Shown here: piece after piece, positions 13,914 through 24,786 of the stretch | Layout: each line of letters starts with the position of its first letter | How positions within the stretch are numbered: position 1 is the first letter of the stretch | Source: Oscarella lobularis | Lineage: Eukaryota > Porifera > Homoscleromorpha > Homosclerophorida > Oscarellidae | Length of the DNA stretch: 64,000 nucleotides | Direction: 5' to 3' | NCBI RefSeq assembly: GCF_947507565.1 | Contig: NC_089186.1 | Span: 1,612,001 to 1,676,000 of the forward strand | Program-made: the position numbers and the translations under genes | The notes under the pieces: model-generated | What the model was told of the DNA's origin: nothing | Databases searched by the model: none | Seen by the model: the letters and a program-made list of their open reading frames with translations, nothing else

Positions 13914-14166
13914 TTGAGAGATGCTACTGATACTGCTAGTACCGTAGTAGTATTCGTGCATCTCAAATGTAGGGTAATAGTTACTGCAGTTATCAATACA
14001 TTATCACTGTACGGGGCTATATGTATGCAGCCTGGAGAGCCCAATGCAATGACTGAGAAAAGGTAAAGGGCTTTGCGGGGTCAAAACTATTTGTGTGTGA
14101 CCGCTTCCTTCTATTCATATATTACACTTTAATTAAACTGATAAGCAATGGTTTTTCTTGTATTTT

Positions 14167-17100
14167 TTAGCCATTGCTTTCGGCGTACCTAATAAATTCA
14201 GATACTTCGTTCGGTTGGCACGAGGAATACTTCTCCTGGAGGATGTGACTCTCGACGCTTCCATCAGCAAAGCAGAGAGCCTATGAAACAAATTGGGTAC
14301 CTCTGTATCTCAATTATTCAAATTGGGGCAAACCATTTCAGGCTGACGACCAGAAAGCCCAATACCAAGAGCCACGTGATCATTAGATAGGCAAAACGCC
14401 AAAGGCCTGCATATAAAAATTCAAACTTTTGAAAAATTATCAACTATAGAAGACACTTTTTCTTATCGAATTTTTCACTCACAACAGGAGCCGCGTCAGA
14501 GACTTTCAAGTCCCTAAACCCACACTCCTCAATTATCAACTCCACCGTTATTTTTAGTACCATATATGAAGCGTAGGCGATTGGTCGAGTGCGTAAAAAA
14601 CGTGAGGCCGACTACGCGACCAGCGAACGCATTGAATCGAACTACCTTGACCGAAGCGATTCCAATGCAAAATAGGATACTCTAAAGTGTAGTACGTTTC
14701 TTAGAGATTGCATTTAACATTTCTAAAAAATTACCGCGACGAATGCTATGAAGCCTAATGCTACCATCGGAGCAACCGGCAAGAAAGTAGGAAGAGGAGA
14801 AGGGAGACACGTCCACTGTGGTGACGTCAATAGCTACGTCTTTTAGTAAGAGTTTTATTGATATTGTGTAATGCCCTGGAGCGTCTGTCCCATTACTTAC
14901 CTATGCGGGTTTTGTACTGGTGTGGTATGGCTCTGTTTCCATAGCGAATGCCGTGAAGAACGCAGCCCTTACGGAAGAGAAAACTGTCAGAAATCCTATA
15001 TAAATAGAGGCATGGACTCTACTAGATCTGTAGCTATGTAAAAATGATTCGGATCATCTGGATTGAAGTCAAATTCAAACGGCTTGAAGAGCATAGGAAC
15101 GCGACCAGAAAATCTATAAAGAATAGCATTGATTTATTTCAGGAATGAGGTCGTACTGACCTGCTCGGCGTTTCTACGACTACAGAAGCACTTGGTACCA
15201 ATTTGACACGTCCACCCGGTACAAGACCCAAGTCAGATTCAGAACCAGCTGGATCTGGCTTATATAGTTCAATAACAACCTTTAATAAATTAATTACTAT
15301 TGGCTTAAATAAATAAATAGAGTATTTCAGTCTTTACCCATATATTAACGACGCCAGATTCGTCAAGCGTTGCTACTTGATACGACAAGCCGGAGGCTCC
15401 ATCTTTGGTACAAAGTGACGAAAGATAAATCATATTCTTGTATTTATACCTGATTGATCTTCTGTAAAACTGCTATGCGTTCCCTGCTTAGAAACAACAG
15501 ACGCAATAGATGTGATCGGACTCTGATGGCTGTCGGTGCTAGAGGAACCAGCTGAGGAACATATCAATAGAAAAATTCTCAATAATTTCGTTTGTGATAC
15601 CGGTGGTGTACGTGGGAGCTCGAACAACCCAATTGACGTCGCCAATTTGACGCGTTCTGTGCATCGAAACGGGCTCGCGAAGATCCCAAACGACAACCGA
15701 ACCATCGTCCTATATACAAAGAGAGTCTACTTCTAGAAAATTGTCGCGTCTGCGAGAGAGAGAGCTCACTCACCGTGCCGGCGAAGACCAGCGACGCTTT
15801 GCTCGGTCCAAAACAGCAGCAGAGCGGCAACGACTCGCAAACGAGAACCCTAAAGGAGAAAACATGCATAGAAAAAAATAAACAAGAACTTTTAAAAGCG
15901 TAAGTATAGCAAGTGCCAGATTAAACTAATGATTTTAATTTCCTTCTTTCTCACTTTTCCGGATGCTTCGTATCGTTTATGTTCCAAACGCAGACGAGAC
16001 CCAAATCGCTGAAAATGTCGTTCGGCGAGGCGACGGCGCTTCGCGGCGGCGCGCCGAACGCCGTGCCGAGAAGATTCGTCTGCGTCGGACTGAACGTGCA
16101 GACGACGGGTCGACGACCGAAAAACGCGGAGGCGGTCGACGGCAACGAGACGTAGCCGCGACTGAACGACTGCGACGACTTCTTGCGATGCGAATCGCGA
16201 TGCGAGACGCCGGAAGACGATTCCTCGAGCAGAATCGAAACAACCTAAAAAAGAAACTTTATTTATGGACTTATATAACTTCATATTTTTACTTGAGATG
16301 CCTTTGATACAAATGTCGATAGACGCATCGAATCTTCGCTGCGATACGTCAGCTCTTCTTCGTCGTCGTCCTTGTCCAAATTACCTCAAATAAACGATTT
16401 AGATTTTGCTTATTTCGCTTTCTCTCGTTCTCTCGTACCTCCGCCAAAACCGTGAACGTCTTCTGGCGGATGCTGAGTCCATTTTTCCGTGATTGGAATT
16501 GGCTCCGTTTGGACTTCTTGCTCGACGTCATCTTCATTCGTTTGCACGAAAACCTAATGTTATTAAATTCTTGTAAAATCTATTTTTAAAATGCGCGTCT
16601 CCCTTACTTGTCTCGTATTGGCCCTGCCGTATCTTTTGATGTAGAGCTCGTACTCGGATTGTGGAGCAAGATCGAGGATCTCAATTGCGTAAAAATCGAG
16701 TTCAATTAATTTAACTAGTTCCTAAATGTAGGCGAATGTGAAATTCTCGGCTGTGCTTGTTGTTTGATTCATTTCCTACTTCTCCTCTCTTTTTTGACTT
16801 CTTCGCTGCTTTTTCCACGGTTTGCCTATCTAGTGCGGATCGAAAATTGAATCCAAAACCCATGCTTACGGGCCTCGGTGGAGTGTCTGAGTCAATAAAA
16901 ACGCTGAAAATACGTCATCGCGCGAAATTGAAGCCAACCTCCGGACTGATCTTCCTGTGTATGTGTAGAAATTTAGAAATATTTTCTATATGACTGCTTT
17001 GATTTTATACCTGTGATAATGACGGACTTCTGCTTTGCTTAGTTCCTTTGAGGGATTCGTGCAGTTTGTTTTCTTTATTAATCGCTTGGAGGACTTCGTT

Positions 17101-18527
17101 TAGATTGAGATCTTCGCCATCGTCTTCCTCAAAATCGTCCTCGTCATAATCCTACAAACAGGCAAATCGTTTAATCAATTACTAAGGACGTATTTCTTAC
17201 TTCAAAGTCGTCTTCATCGTAGAGATCCTCAGCGGGGGCTCCCCCTCCATCGTCGAGAACCGCAACCGGTGCTACAACGCCGCTGAGTTTATCTCCTCTT
17301 AGGTGAGTATCTTCGTCTTCGTCTTCCACAGCAGCAGTCACCTCCTAAACAGAAGAAAACATTGCGTCGACGAAACAGAAACGGCTAATTAATTTATTTA
17401 TTTATTCACGTCGTCAATTTCTTCTTGTCTTTGCCTCATCTTTTGATTATGCTAACCAACACCAACACAAAGTTATTATATCAAAGTTTAGAAAGTCTCT
17501 AGCGTGAACGGAGGAGCCTTATCTTGAAACCTCTGAATACTGGAACTTGTGTGAGAGGTCCCCACTATTTCTATTCGAACCTCTTCTATTGCGAGTTTTT
17601 CTAATAGCTCTTTCTCTCTCCTCTTCACTGCGTCGTCGCCGCCGCCGCCGTTCTCGTCTTCTAAAGACTCTTCGCGCTCCCTAAAGCATAATAAGATCCT
17701 CCTATTCGTTATCAACTGCTCATTGTCTTACAATTCTGGACTAAGCTTTCCTAGCTTGTTATCCTAATGAATCCTTTAGAAAATACATAATGAATATTTT
17801 TTAATTGATGTACCTTTCCACTGTCAATCACTTTCTTCTCGATCAATTCCCTCTTTCTCTTTCCCCCCGAATCTCTTTCTCTCTTGCCGGAACGAACTCT
17901 CGCGGGAGCACCCGCATCGTCATCGCGTCTCCTTGACCTCCCTTCTCTATCTTTGACGTCATTGCTGCCCGCACGCCCACTTTCCGTCTTCCTCGATTTT
18001 TCTCTTTCTCCTTTTCGACGATCTTTCGACTCGTCGTTCTCCGAACGCTTCTCCTGTCTTCGTTCGTGCTTTCGGCGATCGACTGATCCGTCTCTCGGCT
18101 TTTCGGAGTGACGTCTGTCATCGCGTTCCGTTCCGTCTCGTTGTCTGCGTCGTTTTTCCCTTTTTTCGTCGTCTTTTTGCTTTCGTTCTCTCTCCTCGCT
18201 GGCGCGCTCGCGCTCTTTGCGCTCCGTTTTGCTGTCTCGTCGATCTCCGCCTTCCTTTCTTCCCTCCTCGCGCTTCGAGCTCGGTTTCGTTCTTTCTCGG
18301 CTGTGATCGCGCGTTTTCCGGCTACTATCGGTCTAACACGAACCATAGTTTAATTCTTATGATAACGTTATGTAGTTCTACCTGAAGGTATTTGGCTAAT
18401 TCGGCTTCTTTCCATGTGTCGTCCTTCGATTTCTCCGCTGGAGCTTTTCTAGAGGCCTGAAACGAGTTCAACATCGTAGAAGCATTGTGCAACAAATTAG
18501 ATGCGTCTTTACTTTTCCAGATGGCAT
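14167..18527 (-). CDS. DYNC2I1: Dynein-2 intermediate chain (WDR60/DYNC2I1)
   Basis: Many short exons. It starts at ATG 18527 (MPSGK), then an exon reading [16 protein letters not shown], which matches the N terminus of vertebrate WDR60. A large exon near 18340-17880 encodes a very basic/acidic tract of Lys, Arg, Glu and Asp ([13 protein letters not shown], then [15 protein letters not shown]), typical of WDR60. Acidic exons near 17330-17100 follow. A C-terminal WD40 propeller runs through 16300-14170, for example [13 protein letters not shown] near 15700. The stop is TAA at 14169-14167. The protein is one of two intermediate chains of the retrograde intraflagellar transport motor and acts in cilia. 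Large plus-strand open frames over the charged tract are shadows. Confidence 0.82.
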
Positions 18528-18717
18528 GTCTAACAGTGCGATTTGGAGAAAAACGCTACTGTAGTTGTTTACGAGCAACGTGACCAAGGCAAAGGGCTGT
18601 CCCGGATCTAATATGTATTTTGCACTGAGTCTTTTTACTGATATCTAATTTTAGCGCTGACATTGAAGAGAAACTCCACGTACAGGTTAATTAAAAAATG
18701 AGAAAAATAAAAAATGG

Positions 18718-18789
18718 TGGAGGAGCTGGGATTTGAACCCAGGACCTTTCGCATGCGAAGCGAACGTTCTACCACTGAACTACACCCCC
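18718..18789 (-). tRNA. tRNA-Ala (anticodon CGC)
   Basis: On the minus strand 72 nt fold into a full cloverleaf: acceptor GGGGGTG/CTCCTCC, D arm GTTC...GAAC, anticodon stem TTCGC/GCGAA with loop TTCGCAT (anticodon CGC), T arm CTGGG-TTCAAAT-CCCAG, discriminator A. The acceptor stem carries the G3:U70 pair that defines alanine tRNAs. Position 6:67 is a U:U mismatch. There is no intron. It lies between the divergent WDR60 and tau-like genes. T-rich sequence follows the 3' end on the minus strand, as expected for Pol III termination. Confidence 0.93.
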
Positions 18790-19041
18790 TGACACGAAGA
18801 TTCTGGCTCAATTTTTTCTTTATATACAATAAATCTTGCAGAAACTTTTTTCTTTTGGAATATTGATTCCTCAGGTCAACGTTTCTGTACAATTCAAAGA
18901 AATCGTTCCTGTGTTAAATTCACAATAATTTCCAAGGCCTTATTTCCTTTTGTACTGATAGCCACGATCCCGTATCGACTGAGCTGGTCATGACAACGAA
19001 GCTTTCCTTCGATCTACGTCCCGAATTTTCCCTGAGCGGCA

Positions 19042-20140
19042 TGAACACGGCCGGAAACCGCAGTGCCATTGTTTCTTCAGCTAAAACAACGTGGCGACCG
19101 TAAGGACTCCTTAGTAAACACACAACCCCCACGAGCAGAGGCGGGTCCAAAACAGCGGGAAGAAACCCCAAAGCTTTATAGTCATCAGGGAGAAGGCATA
19201 CGTCCGATTCCTAACGCTCACGTCAAGAAAATAAGAGTAGGCGTGGCACCCATTGTTTGTTGACAGGTCTCCGAGTTTGCAGTTTGAACAGCGAAAGCTG
19301 ACCAAAAGCTACTTGACTAGATCGGCGCCTTGCTTTCCCAAGAGCGGTGCAATCAGTAAAGAAAAGTACGAGCGGATGTACCACTAATTAGCAACTCGTT
19401 TCTAATTCGTTTCAAAAGGCGCTTTGAAAGCGTTACAGCAAAAGTGGGCTCTTTGGATCGCGTCAGGTTTGTAAAGTACTGTAGTTATATAAAAGGGACC
19501 TGAGTACAGTACTAGCTGATTGTATATGATGTATATAGGAAGAAAAGCAGTGACGATGCTTTACAACTCAGTGAACGTGATGAAAGCCGGGACGAAGTTC
19601 GGAAAAGAATGGTCAAAACAGTATCAGCGCCAAACGTACGTTACGATGAAAGTAAGATCTAATACGTAATTGATTTATATCTTTTATCAACTTCGCAATA
19701 TTTCAGCTGGAAAGGTTCACATTATCGAAGAAAGACTAACTTTCAAAGCGCGTGCGCAATCGAGAATAGGATCAAAAGATAACATCAGTCACAAACCGAG
19801 TGGTGGCAACGTGTGCATAACCAATCAAAAGCTTACCTACAGACAAAAAGCTCGCTCGCGAACGAACAGTGGGGAAGTGCCGGTGGGCGCTAGGCGACCG
19901 TCCGATGTTGCGGCGACGCAGACTAAATCAAAGACGCCAAATCCTCTTGATAAACGGAGAGTGCGAAGCGAAGGAAGTCGGCCTGTTCAGTTGCCCCTGG
20001 GACTTCGGCGATATTCACATGAGACTCATCAGAGATCATTGAGTGACGAGACAAAGAGATCGAGCGCAGATAGGGAGAGAAAATTAGGAAAGGTTCAAAA
20101 AGAGCTCGTGTCATTGCCGGAAGAAAAGGAAGAATCTTAA
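19042..20140 (+). CDS. Tau/MAP2/MAP4-like microtubule-binding repeat protein
   Basis: Exons 19042-19100, 19267-19365, 19419-19466, 19539-19651 and 19707-20140 are phase-consistent and give 250 residues. The last exon encodes a tau-type repeat pair: GKVHIIEERLTFKARAQSRI, then GSKDNISHKPSGGN, then QKLTYRQKARSRTNSG. These match tau R4 and the R' region (KLDFKDRVQSKIGSLDN, then PGGGN, then HKLTFRENAKAKTDHG). Exon 3 reads FESVTAKVGSLDRV, a second, weaker VxSKIGSLDN-like core. The usual PGGG is PSGG. The C-terminal about 90 residues are basic and Ser/Arg-rich. The N-terminal projection domain is short. Expected to bind the microtubule lattice. Exons 1 and 2 are less certain than exons 3-5. Confidence 0.82.
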
Positions 20141-20406
20141 GAATCTGACGTCATGTGTGTGCGTGTGTCCTTTCTCTATTCCGTGAGTAGCAATAGAAAA
20201 AATGCAGTTTATACTTACGCTTATTATCAAAATGTTCCCTACCTTAATCTATAACTAAGGTATTTCTGTCGTCTTCTAATCTAAAGCCAGCTGAGAAGAA
20301 AGTTATCGTGCATGCATCGTTTGTAGTATATGACGAAATGCGCGTTTCTTGAGTATTCTATTAGCAGAACAATCTTGCTTTCATTATCTCTTCGTATGGC
20401 TAAAAA

Positions 20407-21842
20407 TTACACAATAGATATCCTTCGCTTCCGGCTCACGTGCGAATACCACCAGACCTTCAAAAATGCGTTGAATCGATTGTGAAGCAAGACAACGAGA
20501 GCGATGAGAAGCAATCGAACGTCTTGAACGACGAGAAACGTCCATCGAAAATCTTTAGAATACACAAAGGGAAAACGTGGGAATGTCAATGCACATTCTG
20601 AACCCAATTAAAAATGCAAATCTATTCTGACCTTTGTGCGACAAGCTTTCGAAAATAGACGTCATCTTGCCTTTGAACCATTTCCTCGCCGAAGCGAATC
20701 TCTTACGAAATGCCTTAGAAACGGGTCGAAATAGTTTTGCGACGCCTAACGAGAAATGCACAATGCAGGAGGGGGCGGGGCAGGGGCGGGTGACCTCACC
20801 ATCTTGACAAGATGACTGAATGTTACGAAATCGCTCTTGCCATTCAGGAAGCCGATTCGAACGTATCAGATCAGTCACAACGCCGGCTAATCTAGTAACG
20901 GCGGGAAAAATTAAAACGGTGCCGTCAAATTTATTCTGTTCCGGTGCCGACCTTCCCGCCGTTTCGACGCTCAGACGCTCGTCGCGCGCATTCGAAAACG
21001 CCTGCATGACGATTCTCACGAAAAACCGTCCCTCTCTGCACAAAGAAAGAGACAAAATTCTCGAACAGATACTACACCAAAATCGAAAGCGCGTGGGAAG
21101 CGGACACAGGCACGCCCCAAAAAAATTATAAGGAAGTAAGCTTTTCTCTTTACGGAGAGCACTTTTAGTGCCTCCTTTGATCGATTGGACCGCTTCATTG
21201 ATTGATTGACAGAAGGACCGATTTCGATTGACAACCCGCCACTCACCTAAAAATATAGACAACGTGTCGAGGCGTCGACGCGGCTTGAAGCGGAACGGGC
21301 ATTCCGGGAACGACGTTTCCAACGTCCCAGCGAAAGGCGCGATGAGCGTCGCCGGCGGCGGGCGCCGTCTCCGTCTCGTTCACGTACAAATACGACGGTA
21401 ATGGATCGTACAGATGACGGCCCCAGAATTTGACGAAATACTCCTCGGCGTGCGCGATCGTGTCGAATGCTTTGTATACCGTTTCGAGATAGGCGATATA
21501 GCGATCGCCCTCTTCGAATTCGGCGGCGCTGCGCCAGACGAGCTGGGCGCATTGGACGCCGCCCATTTTCGTGAAGTAGAAGTCGCGCAGGACGCCGTAG
21601 CCGTCGCATAGTGTCGACGGCGACGACTTTGTCACCGTCGCGACGCGACGCTGCTTCAGCTTGAGCTGTTGACCGGGCGGGAAAAATTTTTGGGAGAGGA
21701 AGACGTTCGACAAGGGGGGCGTGGTAACGTGGATGTGTAGAAAGACGGCGAAGGAGGCGACGAGAAGTGTCAGTAGAACGGCCGAGGCGACGATGCACTT
21801 GCACGCCGACGAGCGTTTGGTTGGCTTCTTTGTTGCTAGCAT
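20407..21842 (-). CDS. Unknown protein with an N-terminal and a C-terminal membrane segment
   Basis: ATG at 21842 (MLATKKPTKRSS). Exons 21842-21247, 21035-20800, 20745-20632 and 20552-20407 sum to 363 residues in one frame. A basic N terminus precedes a strong hydrophobic segment (IVASAVLLTLLVASFAVFL), then a large, probably lumenal region with VTKSSPSTLCDGYGVLRDFY and LVWRSAAEFEEGDRYIAYLE. The basic exon 3 (RKRFASARKWFKGK) is followed by a second hydrophobic segment (VRLLLIALVVLL) and a basic tail. The layout suggests a hairpin membrane protein with both ends cytosolic. I do not recognise the family. A longer frame extends to 21950 but without an ATG. Confidence 0.62.
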
Positions 21843-22252
21843 TTTTTCGACGCTTCCGGCTCTGTAGTACGGTAGAGAAGACTTCGCCTGGTTATTGGGC
21901 AATCTGGAAGTCGCGTGAATTTTTCCGCGCGTGTGCGTGAACCGTGACACGCGTTCTCTGATTGGCTCCGTAGCACGCCCGTGTATTTGGTGTAGCAGTC
22001 ACGCGAATCGTGCTTCGTCGAGGTCGAGCACGTGAGACCCTTTTTCGATTATTGTCCTCTTCTCACCAGCACGCTTCGGTCTTTATCCCGTGCTCGATTG
22101 TGCATTGACGACATTCTTTGTTTCTTTGCTACCTTCGCGCACGCAACGGTGACGTCATCGAATGTTTACGGCCCCTATAAGACCGACCATGTGCTTTCCC
22201 AAGTTTTCCCCAAGCCGGCGGCAAACAAGTCCCCTGCTGTACCGAAAGTTCT

Positions 22253-22262
22253 GGGATTTTCC
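22253..22262 (+). promoter_or_regulatory. Consensus kappaB-like site
   Basis: GGGATTTTCC fits the Rel/NF-kappaB consensus GGGRNNYYCC exactly. It lies about 95 bp upstream of a TATA box that precedes a small open frame. A 10-bp match can arise by chance, so function is inference from its position. Confidence 0.4.
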
Positions 22263-22348
22263 GGCCTTCATCAGCCGAAACTTCGACAGCAGTGCTGACA
22301 ATGCGGAAATTTTCTCCCAGGGACCAAGGCCCACGCTCGCGAGAATAA

Positions 22349-22355
22349 TATAAAG
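22349..22355 (+). promoter_or_regulatory. TATA box
   Basis: TATAAAG within a GC-rich flank. A start site about 30 bp downstream would give a 5' leader of about 65 nt before the ATG at 22443. Clear TATA boxes at this spacing are rare in this window. Confidence 0.5.
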
Positions 22356-22442
22356 GTGCGCTTCAGTTCGTGTACAGTACAGTATCACGACCTTGATTTT
22401 TCGAAGACGCACTCAGCACTCAGTAAAGACAGAGCACCGGGA

Positions 22443-22643
22443 ATGTGGACACTGAATTTCTACTTCTCTGATTTCAACGGAGATCTTCTCACTGATGACG
22501 CCTTGGAACGCGAGAGGAGAAAGAATCCTGGCATGAAAGAAGGGCACGCTTACAGAGCCAGAGAGTACGCTCAAGACCTCAAAAAAACCGGCCAGAAGAA
22601 AAAAGAAGACAACGAAATGATTGTCTACTACCATAGGTGGTAG
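22443..22643 (+). CDS. Small acidic/basic open frame behind a TATA promoter (unknown)
   Basis: 66 codons from ATG 22443 to TAG 22643. It starts with a hydrophobic-aromatic stretch (MWTLNFYFSDFNG) and continues as a charged helix rich in Glu, Arg and Lys (RERRKNPGMKEGHAYRARE), ending in an aromatic cluster. It could be a complete small protein or a first exon. No family is recognised. Support comes from the TATA box and kappaB-like site at suitable distances upstream and from an unbroken frame, not from homology. Confidence 0.4.
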   Translation: MWTLNFYFSDFNGDLLTDDALERERRKNPGMKEGHAYRAREYAQDLKKTGQKKKEDNEMIVYYHRW

Positions 22644-22751
22644 GCAAACTTCTCGAGTCAAGTTTGCGGACCCTTATGGGCTAGTTTCGATGTTGCTACT
22701 GTGTGAATGTGTTGCAGAGTCGTGCATGCAACTGTCATCTGGTCATTTTGT

Positions 22752-24403
22752 CTAGTGAAAATAATGCGAATGATATCCGTGAAACACGTGACGTTTTCCG
22801 TCTCGAGTCGAAGCTCGCAAATCGGGAAACGTTTCTGGATACTCTTTGGCGAACTTGCCGAGAACGGCTGTCTTCGTGTAGCGAATTTGTCGCTCGTGAT
22901 GACTCGATAACGGTCTTGGCCTCAAGCTTCCACCGGACATTGTCACCCTCTCCCCTTCATCTTCCTCCTCCTCCTCCTTCTCCTCCTCTTCCTCCTCTTC
23001 TGGTAGATCGATTTCCGTAACTTCAGGTTGAAAATTGACCCTTAGAGCTGCATCTGCAAGACGACGAGCCGGAAGTAGGCTTGCAGCGTTAGCCGAATGT
23101 CTTCCCTCTATTGGCCGAGGCGTGTGATAATCCTCGAGCTCCGTAAACGTTGTTTCCTTACCCTAATAAACATAAATAAATAAATAAATAAATAAATCCA
23201 AGTCAAGCATTAGGCTTATCACCTTGGCAGAGTCCCCTTCTTCTTTTTCTTCCAAATTTAAAATATTGACCTCCTTGACTCCTTTTGACTGATACTCCGA
23301 GCTGTAACACGTGGCATTGGCCGACTTCTCCGAGTAGTCTTGCAAAGCCTTGGCCGTCGTCGGTCTCACGTCCAAATGGGTGCCCTCGCGCGTGACGGGA
23401 TCCGTTGGATACGAGATCAAAGGACCAGGATACGTTTGACTTCGCTATTGCAAATTATCAATAGATTTCATTGAATAATGAATTATTACCATTAGTCGTC
23501 GACTTCCTCGCGGAATATCCCAGACGTCGTGAACGGGTGGAAACCCGGAAGTCGACCGCTCACTTAGTGCGATCACTTCTCTTCGAAAGGGACTTCCTCT
23601 CGTTTTCGACGCCACAAAGAAGGGCGCCTTTCGAGACGGACTCAGCTCGTTGTACGTATAGGTCCTGGGACTGCAATCGGTGGCGGGAAAAACGCTGAAT
23701 CGAGGCGTATGCGAAGTGAGAGGATGCTCGGCAGGAAACGCCTGATCCACCTCCATATCCCTAATATCACATAAGAAATGATGATAGAGATATAAGATTC
23801 AGATTATTGTCATTTACTTACTTGACTGCAGCACTGGTTAGTGGACGAGGCGATCTATAGTAGAGAATATAGGCTAATACTTTGCATATATTACATTTTT
23901 TACAGCTGATCGTTCCAGCGCAGATTGCTTCGCTTCAGCGACGTAACGTCATAGAGTTGCTTTACGGGAAGTCCTCTACGATACGATAGAGTAAAGTTTG
24001 CACTCGTTTTGTTTACGGTTTCTTTCCTACGTACCTGGGATATGGAAATACTCCGCCGCCGACGTGATCGTGCCCCTTCGGAACGGGCGCTCCGCCGGAG
24101 ACGGGTCGAAAGGATGTCCATAGCGACGGTGGTCCAATTCCGCCGTAGCTCCAGTGACGACCCCAGCGTTTGATATCGGGTTTAGCGGCGTACGTGCGGT
24201 AACTAAGAGGAGGCGGGCAAGAGATGAAAAAAAAATTCCATAGGGAATGTGATGGGGAGAGGTCGTTGTCTAGGTCTAGATGCGTCTTGGAGTGCAGTGA
24301 GCGTGCAATCTTACTGGGGATCGTCGATTGTGATTCGTTCCAAGTAGCGGGGAGTGTGCAGTTGACTCGAACGATAGGTCGGAGACAAGAGCTCGTCAGT
24401 CAT
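22752..24403 (-). CDS. C7orf31/SPATA48-family protein (predicted sperm/ciliary microtubule protein)
   Basis: ATG at 24403 (MTDELLSPTYR), stop at 22754-22752. The exon order on the minus strand gives LHTPRYLERITIDDP; WGRHWSYGGIGPPSLW; PVPKGHDHVGGGVFPYPR; PAEHPLTSHTPRFSVFP; KTRGSPFRREVI; WDIPRGSRR; then HTPRPIEGRH; an acidic Glu run; and finally KRHVFHGYHSHYFH. Human C7orf31, as I recall it, has LHNPLQTVTR, REYGGI, MGKGHQHYGFGGETWPR, YPIEHPYHTH, LKTRGNPYR, YYDFPRG, PPRPLEGR and a C terminus KHQFYGHNSYYFYN in the same order. These proteins are testis/cilium enriched, and relatives are microtubule inner proteins. Role here is inferred. Confidence 0.66.
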
Positions 24404-24786
24404 CGTCAAAAACGTCTAATGCAACGGGGTTTTCTCTCTTGGTCTAGGCAGACGCACTGGCTTGGACAAACTGCGGCGATTTCTCCTACGTCTCTCGTAA
24501 ACACCCCGATTGCAGCGTAGCAACGCGTAAAGGGGCGGGGACGCGAAGCTCCTTCTTACGGGGGCAGAACAATGATCACGAGTGACGTAGCATATATATA
24601 AGAAAACAATATAAGTTCCAAGTAAAGTTTACTTATACATTAGCTACCTTCACATAGGTTCGTGTAAAGAGAAATGACTACAGACATCATATAGGTATCT
24701 ATGGAGTCTAATGCACATGCCAATTTATTCGTATAGAAGCAGCAAAGTCATTTGAACTCAAAAATACTACCCCAGCTGGCAGCTTA
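24404..24786. other. Intergenic, nothing recognised
   Basis: 383 bp between the start of the C7orf31-like gene and the stop of the BAK-like gene, both minus. It must hold the promoter of the former and the 3' UTR of the latter. A tatatata run lies near 24595. No coding potential or RNA fold was recognised. Confidence 0.4.

Noticed and set aside
17843-18346. A 167-codon minus-strand frame and Ser/Phe/Leu-rich plus-strand frames over the charged WDR60 tract
   Set aside because: The true frame is the Lys/Arg/Glu/Asp-rich one joined by splice sites to the [14 protein letters not shown] exon.
20417-20427. An ATATCCTT match suggesting a U12-type intron donor
   Set aside because: It lies in the last exon or 3' UTR region of a minus-strand gene and is on the wrong strand to be its donor.
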